Source: Beverwykella pulmonaria
Lineage: Eukaryota; Ascomycota; Dothideomycetes; Pleosporales; Melanommataceae
Assembly: GCA_001599595.1 (NCBI GenBank)
Contig: BCHH01000006.1
Span: 286,874-350,873, forward strand
DNA length: 64,000 bases
Direction: 5' to 3'
Each line of letters starts with the position of its first letter. Positions within the stretch are counted from its first letter, which is position 1. The position numbers and the translations under genes were made by a program. The notes under the pieces are model-generated. The model was not told where the DNA came from. It did not search any database and saw nothing but the letters and a program-made list of their open reading frames with translations. Shown in pieces: positions 33,938-47,314 of this stretch.

Positions 33938-36532
33938 ATGGACACAGAAGATGGTACCATCTTCATAAAGGTACGATAGGATACTATGTTCGAAGTGGGG
34001 TATCACTGTGCCACAGAATCTCCACGGGTGACACAGTGCTCACCATGGCGATGTGACAAGAAGTTTTTCACTGACACTGCCGTCTAGAACTTGGCGTACT
34101 TTATACGAACGCACGAGAAGGCCCTTGCGAATGCTCTCCAGCTGCAGCGACAAGCACCGAAGCATGGCCAGAACACCGCCCTCTCTCCGTCTTCGCCGAC
34201 GTCGGCGTCAAATCCTCCCTCGTCCTCGACCTCGAGCGTCTGGGCCACAGCCTTGTCTCTACCATCGCTCACGTTCACGTCCCAGACCATAAAGCCCGCA
34301 AAGCTTACCCTCACACCCCACCACTTGTTCTACCTCCTCTCGCGCTTCGAAGAATTGAACATACCAGTGGGGCCTATGAACGTACGGCTGGAGAACATAC
34401 ACACTGACGCCTCGCCAACAAACTATGTGTCCTTCCTGAGCAATGCCCAGCGCAATAAGACAAGGACTTCTGATCGCGACTCAATGCACTCCGTCGCTAG
34501 CATACGTAGTGTGATGTCGGGCATGTCCTCTCTTTGGTCGTCTCTGCGTCTGACGTCCAATAGTGCGGCCAAGGCAGAAAGGCAGAAGGCAGCACTTCAA
34601 GAGGACTTGAAGTATCTTTTCTCTGCCTTTACCAAAATCCCATGCCTCAGACTAGCGCCCGATCACAAAGCTCGTCTCATTGCGGGATACGAAGAGTTCC
34701 CCTTTGACAGTGCCGTGCCTCTGTTTGCGTTCAAAAATGTCACAGCCCTTGAGATTTACGACGTTGATTTCCGCCAGTTTTACGGTTGGGATCGTCTCGC
34801 CGAGAACCTGCGCAGCCTCACAGTCAAGCGCGCAGGTGTGGATGACCCTGCTGATCTTCTAATCAACATTGTGCTGGATGACATTGACAAGCGGCGACGG
34901 CGCTCTGCGAAAGCCCCACCTTCGCCATCGGTTCCCTGGCCTACAGCAAGTCCGGCTTCAAAAAGTGCACAAGCGGCACGATCAAACTCGCCTCCGGCCT
35001 CGCCTACCACCCCTGGCAAGCAAACCTCAAGTCCGAGGAACTCGACCATAGCCCGGGACGGCTCCGCCGCTGCTCAGCGCCAAAGAAGCACTTCTCCCAC
35101 GAGACCCCCCAGCTCTCGTCAAGGCACAAACCAGGTGTATGGAAGGAACAGCATACCTGCCATTCGACGCTCATCTGGTAGCTCTGGATCTAGTGTACGA
35201 TCCACAACTCCTCGAGGAAGTTCATCAAACCTTCTGTCGCTAGGATGGTTCCCCTCTACAAAGTGGAGATTTCTGAGACATCTGAGCCTGGCTGATAATG
35301 CCCTCACTAACGTGTCCGCCACCAGCCTTGCCCCGCTGGCCAACACATTGCAGTCGCTCGACTTGTCTTCGAACTTGTTCACGGAGATTCCAGACAGTTT
35401 GGCGACCCTATCTTGTCTTCGTGCGCTGAATCTCTCTAACTGTATGATCGAGAGCCTGCACTCTTTGGGACGGAATCCTCTGCCGGCTATTACGACACTG
35501 AATCTTCGCTCTAATCGGCTAACGTCCCTTGCTGGCATCGAGCGATTGCTATCATTGGAGCGCATAGATTTCAGGGACAACAAGTTGACAGATCCCACCG
35601 AGGTCGCTCGGCTCACGGTGGTACCAGAAATCACCGAGATCTACGTTCATCGAAACCTATTCTGCAAGACCCACACCAACTATCGGATCACAATTTTCAA
35701 CATCTTTCGTAAGACCCCGGGCTACACCGAGGACATTGTGATCGATTCGACAGGTCCAAGCAACAGTGAGAAAAAGCAGCTTGTAGATAGAGCACCCGAA
35801 CCGCTCGGTCTTCCCATCATTAAACCACCTCCAGAAGATGATGCGCCTCCTCCATTTGTCCCGCCCAAGATCGTAAAAGCTATTGATGGTACAGTAGACA
35901 CTGTCGGTTCACCCAAGCGGAACTCGCCCCATCGTTCGAAGAGCGTGAAAGCCGGGCAAACAGGATCTCAAAGACGAAAGAAGGGACCCAAACGAAGGGT
36001 TGTCGAACTCTCTCAAAGTGAGGTTGCGCAACAAGCACCAGACGTGAAGCTTGCTGCTCTTTTCTCGCCCGAGTACCAAACTGTTCCTGTGGTAACCCCC
36101 AAGCCCTCCAACCCCACTGCCGAGATCATCTCGGAAAGCGCACTACATTTTGAGGAGCCTGTGGAAGAAAACTCTACTGGAGACCCTGCGAAAAAGGCGA
36201 TATTACAAGAGCTGGGCCCGCACCAGCCTCAACCAGCAAGCCCTCATCAATTACCACCTATCGACACTGCACTCAATTCACAGCCGGCGCCACAGCAGAT
36301 GGTGAACCCTCCGGAGTTTGACGTGAGCAGCGACCTATACAAGAAAAAGATTGAATCTCTCCGACAGGACTTTGGGAACACGTGGCTGAGTGCTCTGGGA
36401 GACGAGAGTTGGGACACTACATCCGTCAAAAGCTTCCCCTCAGATCGAGGCTACACATCCCCCTCCATCAGACCAACTCTCCCCCGGACGCCCAGTCAAG
36501 GAATCGTTTCCGGGGGTCGGACGCTAGGCTGA
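33938..36532 (+). CDS. Leucine-rich-repeat protein, fungal cytosolic type
   Basis: A short first exon of 11 codons (33938-33970, MDTEDGTIFIK) is spliced over a 117-nt intron to 34088-36532, giving 825 residues. The N-terminal half has conserved-looking blocks (LFYLLSRFEELNIPVGPMN, EIYDVDFRQFYGWDRLAEN). A Ser/Pro-rich linker follows, then about five leucine-rich repeats at roughly 395-510 (LRHLSLADNALT, LQSLDLSSNLFTEIP, LRALNLSNC, ITTLNLRSNRLTSL, LERIDFRDNKL). An LRR C-terminal cap follows (RNLFCKTHTNYRITIFNIF). The C-terminal third is disordered. No signal peptide or membrane segment, so a cytosolic scaffold is likely. I recall uncharacterised fungal LRR proteins of this layout, but no precise function. 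Confidence 0.85.
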
Positions 36533-38657
36533 TGGCCCTTGACCCGTAATCTAATCCTCTTTGCGATACCCCAAGTTTTGATTCTCTTTTCATCAGCATG
36601 ACCAACCCCTTCGTTTTGTGGATGGGTGTTGTGTATTGAGCGATTTTCTCTTCGTTTTTTTCGTTTTGCTTACTGTCAAGATGTTTTGTGTTTGTAAAGT
36701 TTTTTCCGTATGGCGTTAGGGGGTTTCTGATTTTTTTTTTTTTTGGATATTTTTCAAGGCTCGGGCGCATGACATGCCTCCACGATCGTTGTATCGATAA
36801 CCCTCTACTCTTCCTGTTCGGCTGGTGGTCTTTTTTCCCCAAAAGAGCGGTTCTGCTTAGCATTTCGTGCGGCATGTTGCATTTTTTTTATTTTATTTTT
36901 TTCGTTACGACCTTGTATCATATCATATTAGGCGTTCATGTGTGGCCGGTAATGTCTGGGACAGGAATAACGACCTTGTGCTGATGTTTGAGAGAGGGCA
37001 AATCGATCTTCGACGGCGTAGGATGATGGAGGCGTTTTGTCAAGAAAGTTAGGACCTGCACAATGAGGAATGGAAAGGCTTGGAATAGGATGGGTAGAGG
37101 CTTGCATCAATGTGAAGAATTTGCTCTTCTCCTTCACACATTCGCTTAGTTTGTGACTGTCATGATTTGTGGCTGCTGTGATTGTGCGGTTGGCGTTATT
37201 GCCTCTTTGATTGATTTGTCGTCATGGTGGCAACTGTGTTACATAAGCAGTGTGAATAGAGACTACACGTGAGACAGCAAGTTTAGATCGGAAAATTCTT
37301 TCATTTGCTGGGTGCTAGTCTACGTTTCTGAAAGCATATCCCGATGATCCAAGATACCGGTGAAGGCGACACGAAAGGCCGGAAGCGGAGCTGTCTTGGA
37401 CTGGCTGGGTCGATGGGTGCCTAAGGGCGGGTTCCATGGTTGGCGGCGTGCTGATGCTGGACCCTTGGGAAAGCGGCACTCTAATGTCTAGGCCTTGGAA
37501 GTCTTGGAAGTTTTGGAAGTTTTCTCTTGTAGTATACAGGGGCTTTTGCAGGCAGTTTGACGTCGGTGTCTCAAGATGGCGTATTTGCCTCCATTGTCGT
37601 TGTGAAGGGTGAGGCCATCTCCCGAGCAGGAATAGTCGTTGTATGCACGGCTTGGTCATGGCAGCGATAGTAATATCATAGGACGAGCTTGGGCCTAGCG
37701 CGGCGGCGGATGAATGTGCTGAAAGCCTGTGACTGTCACTGTTACTGTCACTGCCGCCGTCTTCGCCTGCGGAACCTCGCTGCTGCTCCTTGGATTCATT
37801 CTCCCTCTGCGCAATCTACTTTCACCTCTAGCAATACTTTCCCCGCCATCGTGCCTCGCCGTCTTAGACTGGCTAGCCTTTAAAGGGCCGCACATTTCTG
37901 CCAAGCTCTTAGCGGCAAGCGAAACTCTCAAACACCAGCTTCGCCCAACGCTGTTCCAGCAGCCTCCGTCGCCCACCACCGCACTGCCCACACAAGCAAA
38001 CCCTCGCACTTCCACGCTCAGCCCTGCACCGCAGCATCGAGCCGCCACACAACTCCCCCCCAGCATCTCCAGCGCCTCACGCCCCCAGCATCACCCTCCG
38101 CGCCGGCTTTGGCGGTGAAGTCTCTCGCAGCATCCCACTCGACAGGCTCCGGCCACAACAACGCCTCACCCGCTCACCACCAGCGAGCCCCCCGCGTCTC
38201 TATCGCCGAGCAGCTCTAGGTACACTCCCACTACCATCTACAATTGACACTCGCAAGCCGTAGCCGCGGATACGGTCGCGTGATTCCGGCATCACCGCCC
38301 TGCGACTTCTGAAGGGCTTTGAGCCATTCTCCACACCTGCGAGCGCCGCTCACGACACTCAGCTGATTAGGACCCATTTGCTTGCACAAGAGGTATGTCT
38401 TCCCTTCTTCTTTTCGTCGTTGCCGTAGCTGGGAAAAGCGTGACTGCGAGCCGCAAACCTTGCAGCTCAGCGGGCCGCGTTGCGTCACCACATACTGCCC
38501 AACGTCTTGATAACGCACATGCTAACGTACTTGCGCCGCGCAGGGACAACACAGAACACAGTTGAACGCGACAACTCTCCGCCCCGCCCCAGCCCGCGCG
38601 AGGTCCTCCCTTGCTCCCCCAGACCCCACTCTCAGCAACCCGTAGCAACCCACAGCT
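36533..38657. other. Intergenic region with T-rich 3' UTR and long PP1 leader
   Basis: Just after the LRR gene the sequence is T-rich (several T8-T14 runs up to 36.9 kb), typical of a 3' UTR or terminator. The last kilobase before PP1 is CT-rich and probably its promoter and leader. No supported coding region. Confidence 0.5.
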
Positions 38658-39882
<1,225 letters not shown>

Positions 39883-41223
39883 TCCAAATCACACACACAA
39901 AGAGCAAATGCGAACTTCCCGTGCAGCAGGTTCGGGCGTCGATAGACAATCACATATTGTTAAGCCCTCCCACGAGTCCCGCTGCCGAATCAGCATCGAA
40001 TGCGTCCCCGCAATACAACCGATATCGTTCCCCACTTCCTTTCTCGGCTACCCAGATCCCATCGACATTTTACACTGCACTCTTTCCTCTAACTCTATGT
40101 CTTACTCACGTACTTTATGCAACTCCTGGCGATGAATAACACGACCTGCGCTCTCTAAACAGCATTACAGTGGTTAGACAGCCTGATGGGTGTACTTGAT
40201 TGGCCTCGTACTCGCCGGCGACAGAGGCATGGTTATCAGGGTCAAAACTCGTCTGGCAGCAACTCAGTGGCATTCTATCCCACGTCAAAAAGTTACGACT
40301 TACGGTTGGAATGTGATTGACGACTCTTCTTTACACGTGTACAATTCTTCAAAACGTCGATCTCCGATCTAGGGCTTCTTCGCTGAGATGGAAGCAGAGG
40401 GAGCGTGATGGATAGACTGCGGGGGTTTCGTTCCCTCTCTGGTTTCTAGCGATTATGTCTCCGTACGGAGGCGCGCTTAATAATGTCTGTCGTTTCCTTT
40501 ATCACTTGTCGGATTGTCGGGTACTATGCGCGACGAGCGAAAGCTTTGGGATGTAAGCTATGGGAGAGTCAGGTGGTGTGCGTTTTTGCCAGGTCGGTCC
40601 AAGTCATGTTGGTTCTTTCTGGGCATAGCATGGTTTGAAAGTCGTCGGTGTTCTAGAGAATGTGTCTCTTGGAATCGGCGCGGATGGTGGGATCGACCGA
40701 CCGGTTTACTACAACTTCTTCTTTTCTTTTGCACCTTCTCCTTTGTTCACTGTTAACGTGCTTCCCTTCCTTACAACTATGGTGTCTTTACTTGATTAGC
40801 CTTGGTGTGTTGTATGTGTGCATTCTTGATGAATCCATGGCCGTGACGTGAGGCTATCGAGAGATTAAACACTTGGACTAACGACAGATTAAAGTACCTG
40901 GATAATCGTAAGCTCGTGTACCTTTGAGCTCCACGAGGGGTTGTTATGATAGATGACAATGTTCACCAGCCGATATCTTGGCAATGGGCCAGTGTCTGCT
41001 TACGTAAAGCTACCCCTCCTTTCATTACTCAATGCTATTTAAGCTAAAATGCTGGTTCCTTTTTGTGGGACATCTCAGTGTCGAGTCAGCATGTTGGTAC
41101 GAGGTCCGACCTTTCGGACAGCCGCGGTCAATTGAGTTGCTGACGGGTGGCCTAGGGTTGCTCGGGGATTAGTCTTGGAATTTGTTCTCTTTTCTTGTCG
41201 ATCCCTTCTGCTGTATCTTCTTT

Positions 41224-41254
<31 letters not shown>

Positions 41255-41668
41255 CTGTCATCCATATTGCCTATATTCCAGTATATCAGCGGAGCTAAGA
41301 GAAGGTATTATTGCATCTACCTAGATTTCGAATTTGGTCTCGAGGCGAACGAGCAGGCAACGTGTGCGAGTCTTTTAATTGACATCAAAATAACTTGGAA
41401 CTGTTCCTGAATTGTAAGTGTTCTCGTTCTTTACGCCATTGAGTGCATGGTTTGAATCCAGTATTTCAGGGCTTTTAAGGTGCTCGTCAGGTAAAAAAGG
41501 TGATCATTGTTTGGTTGCGCACTTCTGTGGAAAGGGATCAGGGCAGGCTATTTGGACATGTATAGTTTGGTATATTTGCTTGATACTGACGATGCCGCAG
41601 TGCCGCAGTGACGCAGTGTATTTCGTCTCCACAAATAACCCTCCTCCCCAACGTTCGTCCCAGAAAAC
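39883..41668. other. Intergenic region
   Basis: PP1 3' UTR, then the upstream region of the NMO gene. One tetranucleotide repeat, listed separately; no supported coding region. Confidence 0.5.
41221..41254. repeat. (TTTC)n microsatellite
   Basis: About eight tandem TTTC units in the intergenic region upstream of the NMO gene. Confidence 0.95.
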
Positions 41669-43280
41669 ATGGCTCCCCCACCACTTACTACCCCTCTCAC
41701 GACTCTCCTCAAAATCCAGCACCCTATTATGCTAGCGGGCATGGACCAAGTCGCCGGCCCGGCGCTGGCGGCTGCAGTCTGTACGAGCCCCTTATCCCAT
41801 CTCATCATAAGCTCCCGGCTCCTTTAATGTATAGCTAAACAATGCTAACGATGACGCTGACTCCAGGTAACGCAGGAGGGTTCGGCACCTTAGGCGGCGC
41901 GAGATACACACCGCAGATGCTACGGGAGATGATTGCAGAGCTGAAGGATGCACTGGTGGATAAGAATGCACCGTTTGGGGTGGACTTGCTGCTTCCGAAG
42001 GTGGGGGACGGGGCGAGGGCGACGAATGTAAGTGACATGAGAACCCTTTATCAATCCAGTTACAGAAAAGAAAGGGGAGAGGGAGGAGGAGAATGAGAGA
42101 GAAATCCTGGGAGAGGACCATGTGGCCTTGAGTGGTTGGGCATTGGAGTGAGAAGGCTGACTGTGATAATGCAGTATGATTACACCAAGGGCAATCTAGG
42201 AGAGTTGCTGGATATTGTGATTGAGAGTGGAGCGAAGCTCTTCGTTTCTGCGGTAGGCGTGGCGCCCATCTGGGCAATCGAGAAGTTGCATAAGGCGGGG
42301 GTGTTATAGTAAGTCCCTTCTTCTCCTTCTCTACCTACTATTTCAGCTGATCAGATCTAGTATGGTGAGTTTTCAAACTATTCTGTTTCTGACACAGAAA
42401 TACAAGTCGAAGAGAAATACTAATGAAAGTGAATGGGGTAGAACATGGTTGGGCATCCAAAGGTACTGACTTCCTCCCTCCTTTCCATGTTGCTTAACTG
42501 CTGATGATTACAGCACGTCCACAAAGCCTGTCAAGCAGGCGCAGACCTAATCTGTGCCCAAGGCGGCGAAGCAGGAGGCCATACAGGCGACATCCCCACC
42601 TCCGTCCTAACACCCGCTTGTGCCGACATTTGCGCCAAGTACACCTCCCCCCTTACCGGCAAACCTGTCTTGTGCGTTGCGGCGGGAGGCATCAATGATG
42701 GGAGAAGTGTAGCCGCGGCGCTGATGCTAGGAGCGACCGGCGTCTGGGTCGGAACGCGCTTCATCGCGTCGGTTGAATCCAAGGCGCCAGAGTCATTTAA
42801 GAAAGAGTACTTCCCCTCTCCTCGATCTCCCATTTCCTTATCACTCACAATTTACTAGGGTGATTGCCGCGAATTACGATTCCTGGATCAAGTCCACGAT
42901 ATGGTCCGGCCGTCCTCTTCGTGCGCTGAATAATCCGTACATCAACGATTGGGAAGTGAATAGGCAGAAGGAGATCCAGGAATTGAGTGAGAAGGGGATT
43001 GTGCCGCTGGTGTATGAGTTAGACAGACTATATGAGAGTGGGGGGTTGACGGAGGAAATTGAGGATGCGGCGGCGTTGAGGTATGTGTTTTCTCGTTATT
43101 TGGCGGAAGATAAGAGATTAGGCTAACGAGGTATGTGTGTATAGACCGATTGGAATTGTGGCGGGCTCGGTGAATAAGGCAGGTCAGACGGCGGGGGAGA
43201 TCGTAAAGGAGATGGTGCAGGAGACTCTTGTGGCGCTGAACCAGGCAGGTGGGTTTGTGAATGCTGCGGCCAAGTTGTAG
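41669..43280 (+). CDS. Nitronate monooxygenase (2-nitropropane dioxygenase family)
   Basis: Eight exons: 41669-41780, 41867-42027, 42175-42308, 42361-42364, 42442-42462, 42514-42806, 42859-43080, 43145-43280. Total is 1083 nt, 360 residues, exactly in frame. The fourth exon is only four bases (TATG); together with the 21-nt fifth exon it builds the conserved GVLYMNMVGHPKHV segment. The FMN-barrel motifs are PIMLAGMDQVAGP, NAGGFGTLGG, CAQGGEAGGHTGD (active-site His) and VAAGGINDG...GVWVGTRFIAS. The family oxidises alkyl nitronates to aldehydes or ketones plus nitrite, which detoxifies nitro compounds such as 3-nitropropionate. No signal peptide. It runs tail to tail with the bZIP gene (129 nt apart). 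Confidence 0.93.
42361..42364 (+). other. 4-nt microexon of the nitronate monooxygenase gene
   Basis: TATG lies between the acceptor ...gatctag and the donor gtgagt. It is needed to read Y-M-N-M-V-G-H-P-K and to keep the whole gene in frame. The alternative acceptor upstream (tttcag) brings in a TGA. Confidence 0.8.
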
Positions 43281-43409
43281 GTCATGAACGAGTAGTGAGA
43301 AATTACACATGTTCAGTAAAGATATATCGAGGCCTAACAATACACTAACCCCCGAAACACTTTTACCACCCATATTCAAACACTCAAAAGGTGACGGTGT
43401 CGGACGTCT

Positions 43410-45073
43410 CTAACCAACTTCCACCTCGGAAAACCGCCGCCGATCTCCTTGGATATCACTCATCATCTCTGGAAACCTCTCAAAGAACTTATCCGCCACA
43501 GTCCAGTATTTCAGATCTCTATGATACCTTTCAAACAACGGAGATGGGTAGTATGACTGTGCGACATCGTCGAAGAAAAAAGCGTCTTCGAAGCTGAAGG
43601 GCCAGTCGAAACGTAGGTAGTGCGAGTAGTAGTGCGACATGTCTTGCGATTGGAAGATCTCCGAGTGTCGCTGCACGAGCCGGTCCCGGAGGGTGGGCCA
43701 TGGGAAGAAGTCCAGCGCGATGGGGTGCTTGGTGCGAGCTTGTGCGGGGCTGAGAATATGTGAGAGAGGATTCAATAGAGATGAGGGGAGACATACCTAG
43801 GTCGGAGCCATTCGGGAACTTTCTCGAGCTCTTCTCTCGTTGCATTAAGATAGTACTGTATCTATTGTGAGCCACTGACTCCACGCCCATTGGCTGGTGG
43901 TGGAGGGATTCTGTTTACTGACCTTCAACAGCTTGAAGCTCTTGTACGCTGCAGCGAGTCGTTCCATCCTTGGCTGATGAGAAAAGAGAAACTCGTCGAC
44001 CTCTTTGAGGATATTCAAAACGGGACTCTGCATCCACTCGTTAAACGAACCCCAGCCTTGCTTGATGCCAAGATAGAGTAGACCCGCTTCAATCGAGTCT
44101 ACGTTGAGGGCGGCGGTACCTGGTCGATGATTGAACACCTTTCCAAACATCTCGTTGCTCTTCTTCCAGATTGGGCAGAGCGCGTTCGTCGGGGAAGGGG
44201 AAGAGGTCTCGGTGGGTGCATTGCCGATGTGCAGGATTACGGGAGAGGGACACCGCCAGCCGGGGCCGAAGATCTCATTGAGGAGCGGCGCGAAGGCGGC
44301 GGTTGTGGGCGAGTCCGGCACGTCGAACATGTTGTCTTCTTCTTCGTCGACGCGCTCGAGGTCGAGGCCCATGCTTAGATCTTCGACGGGATCGAGGCCT
44401 GTCATGACTGTCATGCCATCCAGATCCACTCTCCGAGAGGTGGTGTTTGGGATTGAGGCTGGAACTGGAACTTGGCCAAAGTCCATCGTTTCGAATGGGT
44501 TTGACATGTTATCTGGCATGGCGGAGTGGGGAGACGGTAGGGAGGGTTTGCCATCGGTGATGGACACCGACATGGAGCTGGTCCGTGGTTTAGGAGACTG
44601 GAGTCCTGCCGTTACGTATGTAAGCCTCATCCCATCTCTAGCATTCGGGTGTCTTCAAAGTACGCATGCATACCGATGCTGGCCACCTCTGGCGAGTTCC
44701 CAGAGCCACCTCCCCCTCCCCCTGCCGCCGTGGCATTAGCTGTCCGTGGGAAGATCTCGCTACCTACGACGCTTTTCACGCTGTCGATGACATCTCTCAG
44801 CCTCTCATTCTCGGCTCGCAGGCTGTCGATTTCAGACAGCAGGCTCGCCGTCGCGCCATTCCGGTCCTGATCCCGCAGAATCTCGATGGTGCGCTCGAGC
44901 TCGGCAATATGTGTTTTCGTCTTCTCTCTTAGCGACCGCTGGGCCTCGCGGTCAATAGCTCTTTTGCGTTCACGCCTCTCTTGCTCCCCGAGACATGAGG
45001 CGCGGCGTTTCCGTTTGATCACGGGTGCGATGGGTGTAGCAGGTGGGGCGTCGCTGGAGCGGCGATTCACCAT
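43410..45073 (-). CDS. bZIP transcription factor with DUF3425-type C-terminus
   Basis: Four exons on the minus strand (45073-44674, 44605-43923, 43861-43797, 43749-43410) give 495 residues in frame. The basic region at 31-54 reads QERRERKRAIDREAQRSLRE, followed by heptad leucines (L59, L66, L79, L85, L92). Where canonical bZIPs have the DNA-contacting Asn, this one has Asp41, a feature I associate with a fungal subgroup whose basic region reads (I/A)DREAQRSLREKTK. The C-terminal half matches the fungal DUF3425 layout (PEWLRPSPAQ, LDFFPWPTLRDRLVQ). A nuclear regulator is expected; targets unknown. It sits among NMO, hydratase and ligase genes, which could be its targets. The GTATGC donor of the first intron is the only one that keeps frame. 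Confidence 0.88.
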
Positions 45074-45840
45074 AGTGACGGCGTACAGCCACCAACGATG
45101 AATTAGCAACGAATAGGAAAGGTCCGCCGACTCGCTATGCAATCGAATCGACGTTCAGAAGTCGACAGCGAGAGCGTTGGTTGAAGTATGTCGATGAAGT
45201 CGAGTCAATTGGCATTGGCAGCAAAGGGGGCGCGTCATGGTAGATGATATCTGAGCAGTCGCAACGCCTGCCGAGGAGGTCGCTCAGCGATGCCCATTGT
45301 GGTACCTAGCGCCATGGTCCCGGAAGTCAAAATGCGGGGGAAAAGGTGGGGTCTGGGGTCGCCGGGATGGATATTCGATGTTGCTAACATGAATATGGAA
45401 GACTAGCGAACGCCGTTGCTATCTTGGGTTTGCTTGCGAGGGCCTGGGAGTGGGTGGTGGCTTGCGCTTGACTCAGATGACGGGGAATTGTGCTCTGGAA
45501 ATACGTTACCCTAGGGAAGATGGAGGGGTGCTAGTTGGTGGTTGGGCCGTGGTCGGATGGCGGCGTTTTCAAGGCAATTCTCGGGACATAGGATCCACCA
45601 CACCTCGTAATGGACAGGGGAGCTCGAGGGATCTTCATTGGATATGGAACACCAATGGAACTGCCCCAGACTCGCGAAGATTGATCATCTTAATGTGCTC
45701 CGGGTGAGCATTTGCAAGAAAAGGGACATGGTTAGACAGCAAACGAAGAAAGACTCGCCCAGTCAGCTGTTCGACAAGATAGTGAGCCAGTAGCAAGAGG
45801 GTGAGGCAGAGACATTTCACATTACAAACAATGTTACTAT
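45074..45840. other. Promoter region of the bZIP gene
   Basis: Upstream of the bZIP start and downstream of the hydratase stop, both minus strand. No coding region supported. Confidence 0.5.
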
Positions 45841-46759
45841 CTACAGTTTCGACGGTTTCCACGCCGGCTTCCTCTTCTCCGCAAACGCCCTCAACCCCTC
45901 CAACGCATTCTCCCCCGAATTCAACACCTCATTGTACCTCTCGAGTGTCAGCTGCGTCGCCCGCTCCACACTCCCTGTCTCCCAACTTTCCTTCAGGCCG
46001 GCTCTCGTCACAATCGCTGCGTCGGGCGAGATGTTTGCAATAGCATTCGCCAACTTAATAGCTTCGTCTACAACCGTGTCTTGGGATGGGGAGATTCGAT
46101 TCACCAGGTTGAGCTCTTTCGCACGTTTAGCGGTGATGGGTTGCCCTGTGAGAGCCATCTCGCTGGCAACGGGGATACCGACAATGCGGACGAGGCGGGC
46201 GGGACCACCGGCGCCGGCATAGATGCCGCGGAGGGCTTCGGGGAGGCCAAACGTCGCAGTGGGTGAGGCTACGACCATGTCGCTGTGATATTGTTAGCAT
46301 AACTAATTCTGAGCTTCTACAAGCTCCAATGCGAAGCAAAGAACATCGGACGTACCATCCTAGCACAATCTCAAACCCACCTCCCAATGCAAACCCATTC
46401 ACCGCCGCAATAATTGGCTTCTTCCCCGCTCTTCTGCTGATGCCCGCAAACCCTGACAACGGGTGTCTCATCTCCGCCGGGCTCAACTTGACCTGCTTAC
46501 TTCTAATCTTGCCCAGCTCAATCAAATCCTGGCCAGCGCAGAATGCCTTCTTCCCAGCACCCGTGATGATAGCGACGCGGAGGTTTGGCTCCCGGTCGAA
46601 CCAATCGAATACTTCTCCCATTTCCATGTGCCCCGCGAACGGGATGCTGTTCATGGCCCGCTCGCGGTTGATGGTTACAAGGAGGACGTAGGGCGCCGGG
46701 TAACTGAGGAGGACATGCGAGGTGGAGGGGGGCGTGGTTTGGGGGGTTACGGCGGCCAT
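45841..46759 (-). CDS. Peroxisomal enoyl-CoA hydratase/isomerase family protein
   Basis: Two exons (46759-46356 and 46282-45841) give 281 residues. The crotonase-fold motifs are clear: GKKAFCAGQDLIELG (oxyanion hole), AAVNGFALGGGFEIVLGCD, then FGLPEALRGIYAGAGGPARL. The protein ends PSKL, with a C-terminal SKL tripeptide, the canonical PTS1 signal for import into peroxisomes. The family hydrates or isomerises enoyl-CoA esters. An upstream in-frame stretch without stop reaches 47053, but the ATG at 46759 starts right at the domain. The acyl-CoA ligase gene lies 555 nt upstream on the same strand. Substrate unknown. Confidence 0.92.
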
Positions 46760-47314
46760 GGTTGTGATGACACTCAGAGCGAGGCGAGGTGTGAGGGCAA
46801 CTTTGAAAGCAATTGGGACGCGAGATATGAGTGTTGAATGGTAGAGAGAAAAGAGAGCTAGCTGTTTGCTAACCGACGCCCGTGGTATTACATAGCTTCT
46901 GCTTATGCGGCGGGTTGTGGATAAGTTCTCGCGAGTCTCCGCGTCTGGGGATCTTGGGCCGAGGCAAATCGTTACCCCAGCCATTTGCTCCGAAGCAAAT
47001 TCATCTAAGGTCGTACGGAGCAGGCAAGACAGTTGACTGCGCATCACCACCAAAAGTCCATTCGAGATCGGTTAAGGCAATCCCTCGAGTTATTGACACT
47101 CTTTCGAACATTTTGTCCTTCGACGGCCTATCTGTAGTAGCCAAGCTTTCATCCCTTAATTTTCGAGGTCGAAGGATGTAACGACTAATGCTCGTTCTTA
47201 ACTTATATCCTCGAATTGTGTAAATTTGTATGCATCTAGCTCTAAGCTCTAGCTCTTCTTCACTTGTGGACTACTCAGATCAACACCTTCACACAGCCGG
47301 ACGAGCTCTTTGTC
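46760..47314. other. Promoter region of the hydratase gene
   Basis: Between the ligase stop and the hydratase start on the minus strand. Nothing coding is supported. Confidence 0.5.

Noticed and set aside
31314..33968. Many overlapping open frames on both strands of the GC-rich region
   Set aside because: GC-rich DNA has few stops by chance; none shows a domain, and frames overlap on both strands. The only supported ATG here is the 11-codon first exon of the LRR gene.
37729..38118. Plus-strand frame starting with repeated Val-Thr
   Set aside because: It starts at GTG within a simple GTCACT-like repeat and has no domain; probably PP1 upstream sequence.
46760..47053. N-terminal extension of the hydratase frame
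   Set aside because: The frame is open, but the sequence has no targeting or domain character, and the protein already carries a C-terminal peroxisomal SKL.
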